A stretch of DNA of 64,000 bases from Castanea sativa (lineage: Eukaryota > Streptophyta > Magnoliopsida > Fagales > Fagaceae), in assembly GCF_040712315.1 (NCBI RefSeq), contig NC_134017.1, forward strand, positions 81,225,987-81,289,986. The letters run 5' to 3'. This document shows, piece after piece, positions 51,803 to 64,000 of this stretch. The position numbers and the translations under genes are program-made. The notes under the pieces are model-generated. The model saw only the letters and a program-made list of their open reading frames with translations. It was not told the origin of the DNA and searched no databases. Position 1 is the stretch's first letter, and each line of letters begins with the position of its first letter.

Positions 51803-53126
51803 CAAATGATGATATGGTAACGTGTTGGGGTAGGGAAATTGTTAATAAGTAAGGAAACATTTTATTTTTTGACAATGGTGAAAAAAATTAAATAACAAAT
51901 AAACTAATGGCTTCAAACGAAAGAATCAAGAATCAATAAATACATCACCTGTTTTCTTATCTTTTCACACGTTGGTATTGCTACCTTTTTTACTTTTTCC
52001 TCTCCACAATCACTGGATTTTACATCTTTCAATAAAAAAATTACTGATATATTCTCTTAGATAATTCTTATCAAAGGTGCTAAAAGTGCTAAATACTATT
52101 TTTTAGCATTTTTAGCACCTCAAATGATAAAAACACACCTACATCAAATATGCTAAATCATAAAAATTTTAGCATTGAGAGAGAGACAGAGGAGAGAGAG
52201 ACAATGAGAGAGAGGAATAATACAAAATAAAAAATAAAATAAAAAAGAATATTGAAATGAACTGTTAAAAAAATAGAAGTTTTGATGTAATGTATATTGT
52301 AAAGTAATGTATTATATGTTATAAAGTTGGTTTTTTATATGTTACACTTTCTTCTCCACTTTCAAATTTCAAACGATTTTAGCTCTCTCTTCTTAGTTTT
52401 GTCTTTTGAGCTTTTTGTTCTATATCATCTCTCTCAGTTTCACAGTTTTGGTTCTGAGTTCATTTCATTGCTTGTGTCGCCATCCACCGCCACTCAAGAT
52501 CTAGTGAGAGGCCAAAGAGACGATGAGTGTGTGAGGGATGAATCCATTTTTGGGTTAGTGGTCAGTATCAGACCGATATCTATTAACCAGCTGAAATCCA
52601 GTATTTTGCCTAGTACAGCCGAAACAATGCTGGTATGGTTGGGATTTATACTCAAACGAAATTGTTGCAGTTTCTGTACCGGCCAAGCTACTGGTACTAA
52701 AATTACTTGTGGTATCAGCTGGTACGGTACAGTATTCACTCCCTTGAATGACACAAAGGTGCTTTTTTTGGTATAGGTCTGGTTCGAACTTTTTATTAAT
52801 TTATAAGAATACTAAGTATTTTAACAAACATAGGAGATGAGAGAAGGTATTAAAGAATCTGATAGTGATATATCCAAAAGGGCCTAACTCTTGGTGGGTT
52901 TTGAACCTAGATTTTTTAGTTGTGGATAAAAAAACTTAAGGACTGACCTAAATGTAATTAGTGTTTATCTAGTTATTAAATATCATTTCATGAAAATTGG
53001 TATTAAAAATTTTCTAAAAAACATTAGAATACGTCTTATATATTCATATATACAACTCCTAATAAACACAATATAATGGATATATTTGTTTTTATTTATT
53101 TATTTATTTTTGTTTTCCAACATTAA
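48664..53126. other. spacer of unit 3, no intact gene
   Basis: Parallels the spacers of units 1 and 2. It contains the decayed TPR exon, a (TA)n tract at about 51752-51801 and a short MITE relative near 52062-52310 (TGCTAAA motifs). Nothing looks coding. Confidence 0.5.
49719..49775 (-). pseudogene. decayed penultimate exon of a TPR-like gene, unit 3
   Basis: Minus-strand match to 62657-62713. The terminal exon that should follow has been deleted near 48985, where flanking sequence matching 61750 and 61940 is directly joined. Confidence 0.68.
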
Positions 53127-53320
53127 GGGTCTGTTTGGATACCGCTTATTTTGCTGAAAACAAAAAAATATATATATAAAAGTTATTGTTCACAAAATTT
53201 TTACTGTTCATAAGTCTAAATGCACTGTTCATGGACAATGAACAGTGCAAGAGGTGCTGGATTTTTAAATAAAAAAAAAAATGTAAATACAGGAGATTTC
53301 ATCCATATCCAAACCAATCC
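53127..53320. mobile_element. short MITE (194 bp) with TAA target duplication, unit 3
   Basis: Ends GGGTCTGTTTGGAT and ATCCAAACCAATCC are imperfect inverted repeats. TAA flanks both sides (53124-53126 and 53321-53323), and units 1 and 2 show the empty site CATTAAAATTCC. A three-base TWA target points to PIF/Harbinger. Confidence 0.8.
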
Positions 53321-53603
53321 TAAAATTCCACTTATTTTCGTGAGTAACATTTTATTAGCCAAATTAATTACACACGCGTGTGTGTATATATATATGCATT
53401 ATATTGGATTTGTGTGTACCTAGGCTAAGATGTGTGTGGGTACGTGGAAATGTGTATAATGTACGTTAGTTACAAAATTTGGAATGTCCGTACAAGAGTA
53501 TTGCACTTTCGCATGGTAGTTGCATGTACGGACAGAGAATCGAATACCGTTGTCAATGTAGGAAGGTAGTTTTGCATTGCATTCCCACTTGGGCTACTTT
53601 CAT

Positions 53604-53618
53604 TTGACTTCAAGTCAA
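53604..53618. promoter_or_regulatory. palindromic double W-box upstream of B
   Basis: TTGACTTCAAGTCAA, about 325 bp before the B ATG. A further TTGACT occurs near 53909, matching the third core seen upstream of A1. Confidence 0.55.
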
Positions 53619-53944
53619 TGTCTTCTTTTACACCTTTTTCTATTTTTTCTTCTTTTCTAACGTGTTTTTCTTTTAATCATGTTGTGTACGTCTATATGCT
53701 TTTCTGAGCTTTACAAGGGAAGTGATGGAAACTCTTACAAGCCAAAAGCATGTTAGGAATTTCACTTTTTTTCTTTCTTTCATAATAGCCTCTATATGTT
53801 GGTCTTTCCATAGGGTAACTTCTTCCAAGTTGGTTCCGTCGATGCTAAGCTAACCTTCATGATCTCTATATTTGAAGGGTGCGTGTGAGTTGTGACATTT
53901 CGGCCATTGACTGACTTTACAGAAGAGAAGAAGGTACTGACAGA

Positions 53945-56900
53945 ATGGAGAAGACTGCGGAGAAGAAGAGAGAATTTCCTGCAGGTCGAGGCTTAATAGA
54001 TTTGGTATTCTCTTGGTCTATCGAAGATGTTCTCAATGAGGATCTTTACCAAAACCAGGTTTGTCCACCATCAAAACTCTCACCACCCTCCTTATTATAA
54101 GAAACTAAGTTGTAACGCATGCAGATTATAGAGTACACTATTGATTTCATTAAAGTTTGTTTGTTAGCCAAATGTCAAAAATTATATGACCAAATGGGGG
54201 TATTAATCTTTTTTTTTTTTTTTTGTAGTTTTCTTTTTTTCTCTACCAATAGAAAGTATATGTTGTCAAGTTGGGGTAACATTAATTTCACATTTGTAGG
54301 TTAAAGTCTGTTTGTTCATTTGTTTTTTCTTCCCTTTTTTCCCCTCTTCATTCTTATATCCTCTCATGCAACTATTGGGAAAACCTCGAACTTGTTATGA
54401 TTGAAGAGTGTATGAAATCAAATTTTTAGCCATGGCACAAAATTCCTATATTGTGATTTTATTTGTTTGCATACTTAGACCTGGCACAAAATTTTATGAT
54501 AATTTGGATGCGGTTACATATTATTTCTTTATGTTCCCATTTCCTAGCAGAGATATAGCCTTGCAATTATGTTCAGATCATGTTGATCACACCTGTACAT
54601 GCACTCAACTTTCCTCTCATGAAAATTGCAGTCCTAACCCTGAAATGACTCACTATCAGGTGAGACTGATCCCGCAAACATTTTCCTCAACAAAAGAATA
54701 CATGAATTCATTCACTTATCCACTTATTGAGGAAACACGCGCTGACTTGTTATCAAGCATGTCAACACTGCCTCTAGCGCCTAGGCGTGTAATATTGTCA
54801 TTCAAAAAAACCAAAAATTTTAAACAACCCAAAGACTTTTTTTACCATGTTACACTTCAAAGTGCGAGTGGATTGCAGAAGAATGGGGGATATGAACCTA
54901 TGGCTGGAGACATCATTGCCTTGACAAATGTAAGATCAAAATACGTTAAGGATTTAGACAGACCCAACAGACCCTTTCTTCTTGCTTTTATTTATAGGGT
55001 AAATTTAAAGGACGACAGATTTCTTTCAATATTAGCCTCAAAGCCCATCTTGGCTGAAGAACAAGAGAGCAAGAAGAGGGAAACTCTTTATGCTATTTGC
55101 CTGACAAACTTGACCACAAATATCCGTATATGGAGAGCATTGCACTCTCAGCTGGAAGGAAAAAACTTAGATATCATTGGAAAAGTGCTGCAACCAAACT
55201 CTGCTGTAAGAATTTTAATCATAGTTTACTTTAGTGTTGCATATTTAATGTTTTTGGAAATAATTCTCAACAACCTTTTTTTTTTTTCTTTTTTTTTTTT
55301 TTTAAATTCCTTGTAGGAAGCTAAAATTTGTACTTCGTGCATTTCTACAAACAATTGCAGTACTACCTATGCAGATGTGAGGTCCAGAATCTGCTCTTCT
55401 GATTTAAATGACTCCCAGAAAAATGCAGTTCTTAGCTGTTTGGAAACTAGGAAATGCAATCATCAGAATACTGTCAAACTAATATGGGGTCCTCCGGGAA
55501 CTGGGAAAACCAAGACAGTTGGTTGTTTACTATTCTGTCTACTTAGAATGAAATGCAGAACTCTTACTTGTGCCCCAACGAATACTGCAGTTTTGGAAGT
55601 GACCCAGCGGCTTCTAAAGAATGTGACAGACTCACTTGAATATGATACTTATGGGCTTGGAGATATACTTTTATTTGGAAATGGGGAGCGGATGAAGATT
55701 GGTGATCGTCATGACCTTCTAGATGTATTCCTTGATAACCGAGTTACCATACTATATGAATGCCTTCTTTCATCAACTGGTTGGAAAGATACTTTACTGT
55801 CAATGATTACTTTGCTCAACGAACCGAAACAGCAATATCATTTGTACTTGAAAAATAGAAGAGTGGAAGACCTTGAGGAGAATATAAATGAAGGAAAATC
55901 TAAAAATAAAGGGATAGATAGGAATCAAGGGAAGGAGGTTGATGATCAATCCTCCAAAGACAAGAAGAGCAAGAAAAATCTAAAGAAAGTTATCATCCAA
56001 ACCTTAACTGAAAACAAAAGCAAGAAAAAACAGAAGGAGAAGGTGCCTTCGTGGAAAGAAAAGGGCTTAGAGCATGAGGAAAAACCGAGGGAGGATAGTT
56101 CTTCCCAAGAAAAGAAAAATGAAGGACAGGTAGCCAATGAATATGACAACCCTTTGACATTTGAGGAATTCGTACAGAAGAGATTCAACTGCATTTCAAA
56201 GCGTCTGACATTTTTTATGGAAAATTTATATACACACCTACCTACTTCTTTTATTTCATTAGAAGTGGTAAAGAAGATGATCAAAGCTCTTGATCTTCTC
56301 AAATCTCTTGAAACTGTGTTGTGTGCGGTTAGTGTTACTGATAAAGGGTTATTAGAGAAAGTCTTCAGAAAAAATGCAGGAAGGGGACTTGGTCACTTAA
56401 GGGAATTGAGTATTGTGAGAAATGAGTGCCTTCTTATCCTCAGATCACTTCCTCAAAAATTCCATGTTCCAAATTTTAAAGACGAGGATGCTATAAAAAA
56501 ATTCTGCCTGCAAAATTCTTGTCTGATTTTCTGCACTGCATCAAGCTCTGCTAAAGTTCATGAAGTAAAGACTGATCTGGAACTACTGGTTATAGATGAA
56601 GCAGCTCAGCTTAAGGAATGTGAATCAACCATTCCTTTACAACTTCCTGGCCTCCGCCATGCTATTCTCATTGGGGATGAACGTCAACTGCCTGCGATGG
56701 TTAAAAGCAAGGTTTAAAGTTTTATTATTATGGATTATGGTTAGTTTCTTGTTCTTTTCTTGTTTTGAATTATCAATGTAACATCCTTAAATTTTTTTAT
56801 TACTAGATTTCTGAGGAAGCTGAATTTGGAAGAAGTTTGTTCCAGAGGCTGGTATTGATAGGACACAAGAAACACATTCTAAATGTCCAGTATAGGATGC

Positions 56901-58670
56901 ATCCATCCATAAGCTTATTCCCAAATAGGATGTTCTACGAAAATCATATTTTGGATGGCCACAATGTCAAAGGAAAAAGCTACGAGAGGCGTTTCATTCA
57001 GGGGAAGATGTATGGCTCCTACTCTTTTATAAGTGTAGCACATGGAAAAGAGGAACTCGATAACAGCCATAGCCTGCAAAATATGGTTGAGGCAGCTGTG
57101 GCATCTGAGATAGTTTCAAGCCTTTGCAAAGGTATGTATAAAATAGCAAATAACCTTAGTCTCAATTTTGGTAAAATGTTTTGCTAGGAAAATTGGTTTT
57201 GGTTATCTTGATCATCAATAAGTAATTGTGTTCCATAAATCTCAATTTCTTTTGTTTCTCCTTTCACTCCTAAAGAATCAGTTCGCACAAAGAAGAAGGT
57301 CAGAGTTGGTATCATCTCACCATACAAGGCTCAAGTCCTTGCAATTGGAGAGAAGGTGAAAAACTACAGTGCAGATCCTAACGATGACTTCTCCATTTGT
57401 GTTCGCTCTGTTGATGGATTCCAAGGTGGTGAGGAGGATGTGATAATTATCTCTACTGTTAGATGTAATCAGAATGGAATAGTTGGTTTTCTTAAAAATC
57501 AACAAAGAACAAATGTGGCTCTAACTCGTGCCAGGTAACAGATAATGTATAAAGTATAGACTTCACTATGGTGCAGAGAAAACATGTTTTGAGGCTCTAG
57601 TGGTTTTGCAATTAATAGGCATGGTCTCACTTTGTAGGTATTGCCTTTGGATATTGGGAAATGAAGCAACTTTAACTAAAAGGAACACTATTTGGAAGGA
57701 ATTAGTCATTGATGCCAAGAAACGGAGGTGCTTCTACAATGCCCATGAAGACAAGGGTTTGGCTCAGGCTATTACAGTTGCCTTGGTTGGATGTAACCAA
57801 ATGCACATTTTACTCAACATGGATTCTTTTCTGTTCAGAAAAGCTAGATGGATGGTATGCTGATTTTATTTCTTCTAATAGTTGTAATGATACATTAACT
57901 TGTAAAGATGTGTCGTCATCAGTTTCAAACATTAATTGGTTGAACCTCATTTTATTGTCTGATATAGGTCTCCTTCAGCAAAAATTTTTTGAAATCTATG
58001 TCAAGACTTAAAGATGCTGAGACTTGTACAAAAGTACTTACTTTATTGGAAAATCTTGCAAATGGTTGGCGTCAACCTCAAAGCAAGAAAAATCTCTATG
58101 TCCATCATGGAGCTTCTTCCCAATTATTAGAGCAGTACAAGGTCAAAGGGTTGCTGCATCTAGTTTGGACTGTAGACATTCTCAAGGAAAATTCGAACTA
58201 CATTCAGATTCTAAAGGTCTGGGACATTTTGCCATTATCTGAAATGCCAAAACTAGCAAATCAACTTGATGTCCTATTTGAGAATTATACTTTGGAAAAG
58301 ATAAATCACTGCAAACACAAAAGCCTCAGTGGGTATGCATCCTGTCTTAATTCATTCTTATCAACTAACTGCTATTCAATTTTGTCCTTGATTGTGAAAA
58401 ATGTCATTTTTAAAGCTAAATTGGGAAAGTGCTTTCTTTTTCTCTCTACCATCTTTGAACCTTCGACAATGGGATTAACAGCAACACATATGACTAACCA
58501 CCAGGGCAACAAAGATGGCTAGTATTATGGTTGAGTTTTTAATTAAATTTTTTGGTTGGAAACAACATGATACTATATGACTTACGATAAAGCATTTAAT
58601 CAAGTGAACTTAGCCAAAGGAATCTCCCAACTAAACTATTAATGCATATGCACACACATATATACATATC

Positions 58671-58716
<46 letters not shown>

Positions 58717-59850
58717 CTAGTGCCTGTTTGGTAAAACTTTTTCAAACCGTGCTTTTTTACAGTATGGCTTTTTGAACTTCACTTTTTTTTTTCTTTTTTT
58801 ATGTACAATTTATTTAAACAATCTTATTTTCAAAAAGCTGTAATTAAACTATACCAAATGGGCAACTAGATTGACATAAATCACTATTTAGGCAAGGGAA
58901 TTGTTCCAGAAGATGTGACTTAACTTAAGCCTGTAGGGTGGGGGAAAGGAAGTTGATTTTTTTTTTTTAATATATATATATATAAGAACAAGATTTCCTT
59001 CATGGAGACCTAACGACATTTTATTTGCTACAGGTGTTTAGTTGTTCCAATGAGATGGCCAGTCAACTCAAGTAGTTGTCCCGAAGCTGATCCTGTATTG
59101 TCCCTTTCAGAACCATTAGCTTCACTCAGTCTAAGGGATGAGTCAGAATCATCATCTACAACTAATGTGTGAGTAACATCAGCAATTATCCAACTAATTA
59201 ATTTGTCTACTTTTGAATAGCTCTAAAAGAAGAGCTTAGGGAAGTTTTTAGTTTTTATTCAATTTAAATATGAACTTAGATTGTCAAATGGGAGTTATCC
59301 ATGCTGTTGCAGTATGGTATTAATTAAATACAGCAACAGCATGTTCTGCTTTGCTTTAGGTGACTAGCATATTTTGCTTTGCAAAAATCATAATACTGCA
59401 TATAATGTGACCCACATGCTTGAAGAAATCCCTACAGAGAACTTGAAATTATGTCCTGATAAATATTATTTTCTTTCCTTTGACTTGGTATGAACCATGG
59501 TCAAACCTGGACTGTCATTTTAACGAAACTTTAGGGGTCATTATTCACAAGGGAAATTGGTGTAGTTTTTCCAATTTATTTTCTTAACAGCTTTGTCCTT
59601 ATATATATTGTTCCTAATTTGTGACACACTCTGAACTCCCACCAGAATCATGATTCCTGCTGAACTCATTTCTCCTCTAAAGTAACATTTGTAACCCTAT
59701 GTCTACTTTGCAAATTATGAGATAAGTCATGGTTTTTTTTTTCCTTACTGTTTGTTTTTCCAATCAATGATTTTCAGAATTAATTCAAAGCACACAACTG
59801 GGAGAAGTGTTGTTACAAATAAATGGGTAAGAAAGCTGTCGGATGACTAA
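53945..59850 (+). CDS. SEN1/UPF1-like SF1B helicase, copy B (nine exons, about 1142 aa)
   Basis: Exons: 53945-54058, 54660-55205, 55317-56711, 56807-57131, 57276-57534, 57638-57854, 57968-58332, 59034-59168, 59778-59850. This is the most diverged member. The first exon ([20 protein letters not shown]) is one codon longer than in A copies. Motifs: [62 protein letters not shown] is the usual UPF1-family spelling; A copies have His at the Tyr position. The last exon is full length and ends with KWVRKLSDD, supporting the A1 terminal exon. Intron 1 happens to be open in frame for its last part, so the apparent coding stretch before 54660 is not exon. It is the only intact descendant of the B-type gene whose first exon is stranded twice upstream. 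Substrate unknown. Confidence 0.9.
58672..58712. repeat. (GA)n microsatellite in B intron 7
   Basis: About 20 GA units at the position matching the GA tract in A3 intron 7. Confidence 0.9.
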
Positions 59851-61755
59851 TCAGGTACGTTTACCTTCTTACTGGTGATGGAATTTGAGTATTTTAATTC
59901 TGAAGCTATCTTTATTTTAACCCGATATTGACTTGAGTCAATTGTTCATGTTAAAATTTGAACTAAAACGAAGGTTATACATTCATCACCAACCTGAAAC
60001 GTTTCTAACATATTATACATGTTCTAACCATTTTAACTACAGTCCATGCACCTTATTTTCTTTTTCTTCTTCTTTTCCCCCCTTCTACTTACATAATGAA
60101 AAAGTCTATTATATGAAAATTTGAAATGATTAGAGCTAAAATACTAATAAGTAGATTTGTCTGATCAATATGTAGATTTAAAATGATTAAGTGTAAGATG
60201 TCATTTCAAATTCATAACATGTGTTTTTATTGGATCAAAATCCTCAAAATTCAAATCTAATCATACTGTTAAAATTCCTAATAATAATTTATACTGGTTT
60301 TTTTTTCTAATCTAATAATTTTAAATCCTCAAATCCAAATGCAACCCTGGAGTATGCTAAAATCTATGAGTTGGTTTTGTCTGCTTAATATGCGTGCTTT
60401 CTAAGACTCCCGTCATTGTTGACATGTCCACTGCAATTCCAAGACTTTCAGATAGTGGAGACCTCTAGAGAAGCTGCAAGAATGGTTTCGTAGGAGGAGT
60501 TGCTGTACAAAAGGATACAAAATAGCTTATGCACTCTCTTACTTATTACGAGGTTTCTTAGTTTGCAAAGATACATGTAATATCCAGTGCACAAAACTCT
60601 TACTAGCGGTTGAGTAATCAAGTACACTTGTTACAAGATGAGTGCCTTTGTAAGGGGAAAAAAATCAAAACAAAATGTTCAAGCATAATGTAAAAATGGT
60701 GCGAATATATTCAGGAAGTTTCAGTTGGTTGTTATAATATCCAATCACAAATGAGAAATTGTGAAATTGGCTTTGTTGATGACTTTGATAAAAGATATGT
60801 ATGTAATTACCTAACCCTAAAATTACAAATGGAGAATTTAGCAGGAGATTATATTTACATTCTATAAATCACAGGTGAAGAATCCTTGTCCTTTTTTATC
60901 TCCTACTGATCATTGCTAAACAGAATAATGAGAGATGATTTATGAATCCATTTATCCATGTCCAGAGTGAAAGAGTTGGAAATGCTAGATCATGTAATTC
61001 TTACAAAGAAACAAACTAGGCAAGGCAAAATTCTATGTTAGAGAACACATGTCATGCATTCAATATATACATCATTTCTCTCACAAAGCGTAAATCCCAC
61101 AACTATGGAACCCACACTGCAAGAGAGATGATTCATGATACATTAGATAACTACTGCAAATTGCAGAGGCTTAGGCCTAAGTACCATTGTCAATCCCCTT
61201 CCTAAAAGGCCTAAGAATGTTGACTTGAGACTGGAGCACAATAGTGAGGAAATATTTCACTGGCTTATTTTGGTAATATTTCCAACATGTACCCAGCAAA
61301 GCCCTCTATTTTCTTGTTTTTTAGTTTTTGGCACATTTGTCATAAACTTAAGTAAATTTCTGGCATTAATTCTTTAAGAGGCATTTATGCAATCAAAATA
61401 TGTGATGCCGAGCTACATGCGAAGCATCATTTTAGGAACACTGGCTTGAAATAACTCTGATGGTCAGCACCAGGAAAATAAATAAATAAAGAGCTGGTCC
61501 TAACATAATGTTCCATCTTTCAGTTCTTTGGATCCTCATCATAATAACAAATAAATTTTGTATTCTATTGATATATTTAATTTTGTAAATTACATGGAAA
61601 ATCAGGGTAATGGCCTTATCCTTATCAGCCAAACCTTACACAATCTAGAGACACTGAACTAAATTAACCTATGAAAATTTTGGACCTATATACATAGTCC
61701 AAAAGTTAAAATGGAACAACATCAGGATTAAGTTATAAACGAACCATGCACAAAA
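59851..61755. other. spacer between gene B and the convergent TPR-like gene
   Basis: AT-rich, partly alignable to the 3' flanks of the A genes. A weaker version of the conserved hairpin (CATCATTTCTCTC against GAGAGATGAT) lies at about 61065-61135. No other gene is seen. Confidence 0.5.
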
Positions 61756-61817
61756 ACAGGCAGTAACAAAAGCAGTTACTGTCTTGACAGGCAGTAACAA
61801 CAGCAGTTACTGTCTTG
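61756..61817. repeat. two 31 bp tandem units, each a small inverted repeat, at the end of the TPR-like gene
   Basis: Units start at 61756 and 61787. Each carries CAGTAAC facing GTTACTG around a short spacer. On the minus strand the unit nearer the gene includes the stop codon of the last exon, so the stop region has been duplicated. Confidence 0.8.
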
Positions 61818-62713
61818 AGTATCGATCTACAAGTGCCTTTGCTTTCTCTGGTGCAAAGAACCGTGCCTGCACATAAGCCATTGATACTAGCTTACATCCC
61901 TGATGTGTGCATATGTGTGTACATACTATATAGACTATATAAGTGCCAAGGTTCTACACAAGCATGATAATCATTGCAATTACATAAAAAGATACAGAAC
62001 GAGGTGACCCCTTCCCCAAGAGATCCACGGTTTTAAACTTCAAATTGTACCCAATCAACCTCGCTTAGACAAAGAGGAGTCAAAAGTCGTGAGGCTTTGC
62101 ATTTGAGATACAATTATTCTATCAAAGTCCCTTAAAAATATTTTAGTTGCGAATTAGGAAAATCCAACAATTCAAGAGTTGCTCTAAACTCCAAGCCCTC
62201 CCGTGTTAGTTCAAAAGAAGAGAGTTAAAAAAATAAAAAGAATTCAACTGGATTAGAAAATATATATGCATAGGCATGCTCATTACCTGTCAACATAAGC
62301 CATAATCACCTCAACTCTTTTACCATTACTCCATTAGATACTTGGAAAATAGTGAGCATGGATCCATAATTACATAACAAAAACAACCATAACATTAATA
62401 AAGAAAAGAAAAGAATATATCCACAAAACTTAGAAAGCTGTCGTGCCTATCGTAGCTTGCTGGTATTACTTGTGCGATTGAGCTAGAATAATGCCCATAT
62501 GAACATAGACACATACATGAATACAAGATTATATGTATATTGGTACATAAATATACATATACGTATTTCCAAAGACACTATTATAGATGCATACATACAT
62601 ATGTGTACATACATTTCCATATTCATGCATATGCCAATATATATTCATATAATCACCTGAATAAACATCCTCTCCGCATCTCCAACTTTACCGTTTTCTT
62701 TCAAAATGATTCC
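61807..62713 (-). CDS. last two coding exons of a TPR-like protein gene (partial, convergent)
   Basis: Minus-strand exons 62657-62713 (acceptor TTCTGCAG, donor GTGATT) and 61807-61866 (acceptor TGTGCAG) join in phase 0 to give GIILKENGKVGDAERMFIQ followed by ARFFAPEKAKALVDRYSRQ and a stop. The pattern A-E-R-M-F-I-Q-A-R-F-F-A-P resembles the second helix of a tetratricopeptide repeat ending with the usual Pro. Earlier exons are not found between 62714 and 64000 and probably lie beyond the window. Support comes from clean splice sites and from conservation of the penultimate exon as decayed copies in three units. I do not recognise the gene. Confidence 0.55.
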
Positions 62714-62789
62714 CTGCAGAAGAATAATACCAATACAATTTATATGCAAGTCCAGTTCATTAGAATATACATGTCGTAGCCTATGAAAC

Positions 62790-62935
62790 GCAGGTGCATT
62801 TCCAGATTCAGGTGTGAGACTCGGTAATTTTTGAAAAAATAGGGTGTGGGTGCAGCGGGGTACAGCGATTAAAAAATTATTAAAAATATTCTTATTTATA
62901 TATTTTATATATTGCTAAGCATACTTTTTTATATA
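62790..62935. mobile_element. partial copy of the GC-rich MITE family seen at 16428
   Basis: Shares GACTCGG(T/C)AATTTTTGAAAA and the following ATTAAAAAATTATTAAAAAT with 16500-16600. Its terminal repeats and GC-rich half are missing. Confidence 0.65.
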
Positions 62936-62939
62936 TATA

Positions 62940-62984
62940 ATAATAATAATAATTAGTCACTAACCTGTGCGATGCACGGGCTAG
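62940..62984 (+). mobile_element. Helitron 3' terminus (fragment)
   Basis: Hairpin CCTGTGCGATGCACGGG is followed by CTAG and host T, the 3' end of a Helitron. No matching TC 5' end could be placed. Confidence 0.5.
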
Positions 62985-64000
62985 TTAATTAAAAAGATAA
63001 TTAATCAACCACATGGTAAAAAAAAATAAAAAAAATAAAACACTAAAAGAACTATTAATCTATTGTCAAGGGGTCAAATCAAAATGTGGAAAACATTTCA
63101 TAAATAACTTATTGATACCAGGTATAGAGAGGGGACTTTCATAAATCATCAATGGAATTGGAGTCAACATCTCATTGCAAATGGAATGTAGCTCGATATT
63201 AAAACTAAAAGTAAAGTTTCAATCATTCTCTTTCTATAACAATTATCGAAACTGCATGTAGTTTACCTTGGTTTCAAATAGAAATTACTTGAAGAAACAA
63301 CTATTTTGAATCATTATCTGAAAAGGAGCGACATAAAAAACTAAAATAAAATGAAATTCCTCAAACACATTTCAGCATCAATCACCAAGTTGAGCTCTAT
63401 GTATAGCAACCAATTAGTCACTCCAATTGAAAGCACAATGTTTGAAAAAATCTGCCTAGTATCTTACTCACTCACAATATTCATCCACCTCCCTAGATCA
63501 CTAAACTATCCATCGAACTACCTTAACTTCAATATTGAATACAAAGACAGAGCCAAAATTTCTCATAAGAAAATGCATACAATAAAGAGCCTTGAAGTCA
63601 ATAATATCCTCTAAATTACTTTGCTTAAGAGCAATCTGGTTTATTCTATATATATAAAAATAAATAAATAAATAAATAAATAAAAAACATTGAATATTCT
63701 TTCCTAGTCCATTAGCAACAAAAATCTATTGAAGCAGTTATTATTAACCATAAAATAAAATAAAAAAACTATTGAATGTGTTAAAAATATTAGCCTACAT
63801 AGTAATATATTGTATACCTTAGCTTTCCTAGTCCATTAGCACTTGGCTGACAAACACAATCCAAACCAAACTTGAACTATGCTTAATGTCAAAATACTAT
63901 CTTTATAAGTCATGCATCCAAACCAGCTTTATCAAAAGGAAAAAAAATAAAAGACAGCTAAATCCTCATGTTCTCCAAATCAAAAACACATAGGTCTACC
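62985..64000. other. right end of the window, no gene seen
   Basis: AT-rich sequence with a (AAAT)n run near 63660-63685. A TPR-like gene intron may cover it, but no exon can be supported. Confidence 0.4.

Larger units (their letters stand above)
34315..54060 (+). repeat. tandem unit 3 (gene A3 plus intact B exon 1)
   Basis: Begins at the second junction and runs through A3 to the live B exon 1. It is about 19.7 kb, of which 6.1 kb is the LTR element in A3 intron 1. Part of its 3' flank is deleted relative to units 1 and 2, for instance near 48200 and 50500. Confidence 0.82.

Noticed and set aside
54408..54659. Open frame running into B exon 2 from upstream
   Set aside because: It lies in intron 1. 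A clean acceptor at 54659 and alignment with A1-A3 place the exon start at 54660.
62270..62320. Possible extra minus-strand exon ending at a GTAATG donor between the two TPR exons
   Set aside because: All three frames meet a stop before a usable acceptor, and skipping it gives a continuous TPR helix.

Overview
This window looks like nuclear DNA from a flowering plant, most likely a woody eudicot. The evidence is AT-rich DNA, GT-AG introns, Helitrons, PIF/Harbinger- and hAT-like MITEs, Copia-type LTRs and long plant-style intergenic spacers. The MITE and LTR families remind me of Fagaceae and other trees, but that is only an impression.

The window is built around a tandem cluster of four nine-exon genes on the + strand. 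They encode SEN1/UPF1-like superfamily 1B helicases of about 1120-1142 aa, at 1434-7882 (A1), 18088-23712 (A2), 35437-47515 (A3) and 53945-59850 (B). Exon coordinates were worked out from splice sites and reading frame. Every exon is open in all four genes, and exon lengths match almost exactly. A1-A3 are close paralogues. B is more diverged and has a different first exon. A2 and A3 share a nonsense change in the last exon, which makes them sisters.

The cluster consists of three large tandem units of about 16, 18 and 20 kb, starting near 304, 16255 and 34315. Each unit holds an A gene, its 3' flank and the promoter plus first exon of a B gene. The first two unit junctions fall just inside B intron 1, so two stranded B first exons (16132-16245 and 34195-34308) lie upstream of A2 and A3. 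Only the third B exon 1 still leads into a complete gene. All six first exons, live or stranded, are preceded by the same palindromic double W-box.

The units differ mostly by transposon insertions, several of which can be proved by an empty site in a sister unit. These are a 6.1 kb Sirevirus-like, pol-less LTR element in A3 intron 1, a 327 bp Helitron in A1 intron 6, a 1.5 kb Helitron and nested solo LTRs downstream of A2, a GC-rich 695 bp MITE upstream of A2, a 0.9 kb MITE downstream of A1, and a 194 bp MITE downstream of A3.

At the right end the last two coding exons of a convergent minus-strand gene (TPR-like C-terminus) are readable at 61807-61866 and 62657-62713. Decayed copies of the penultimate exon lie in all three A units, so the ancestral locus was a helicase gene facing this TPR-like gene. 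No tRNA, rRNA or CRISPR was found.
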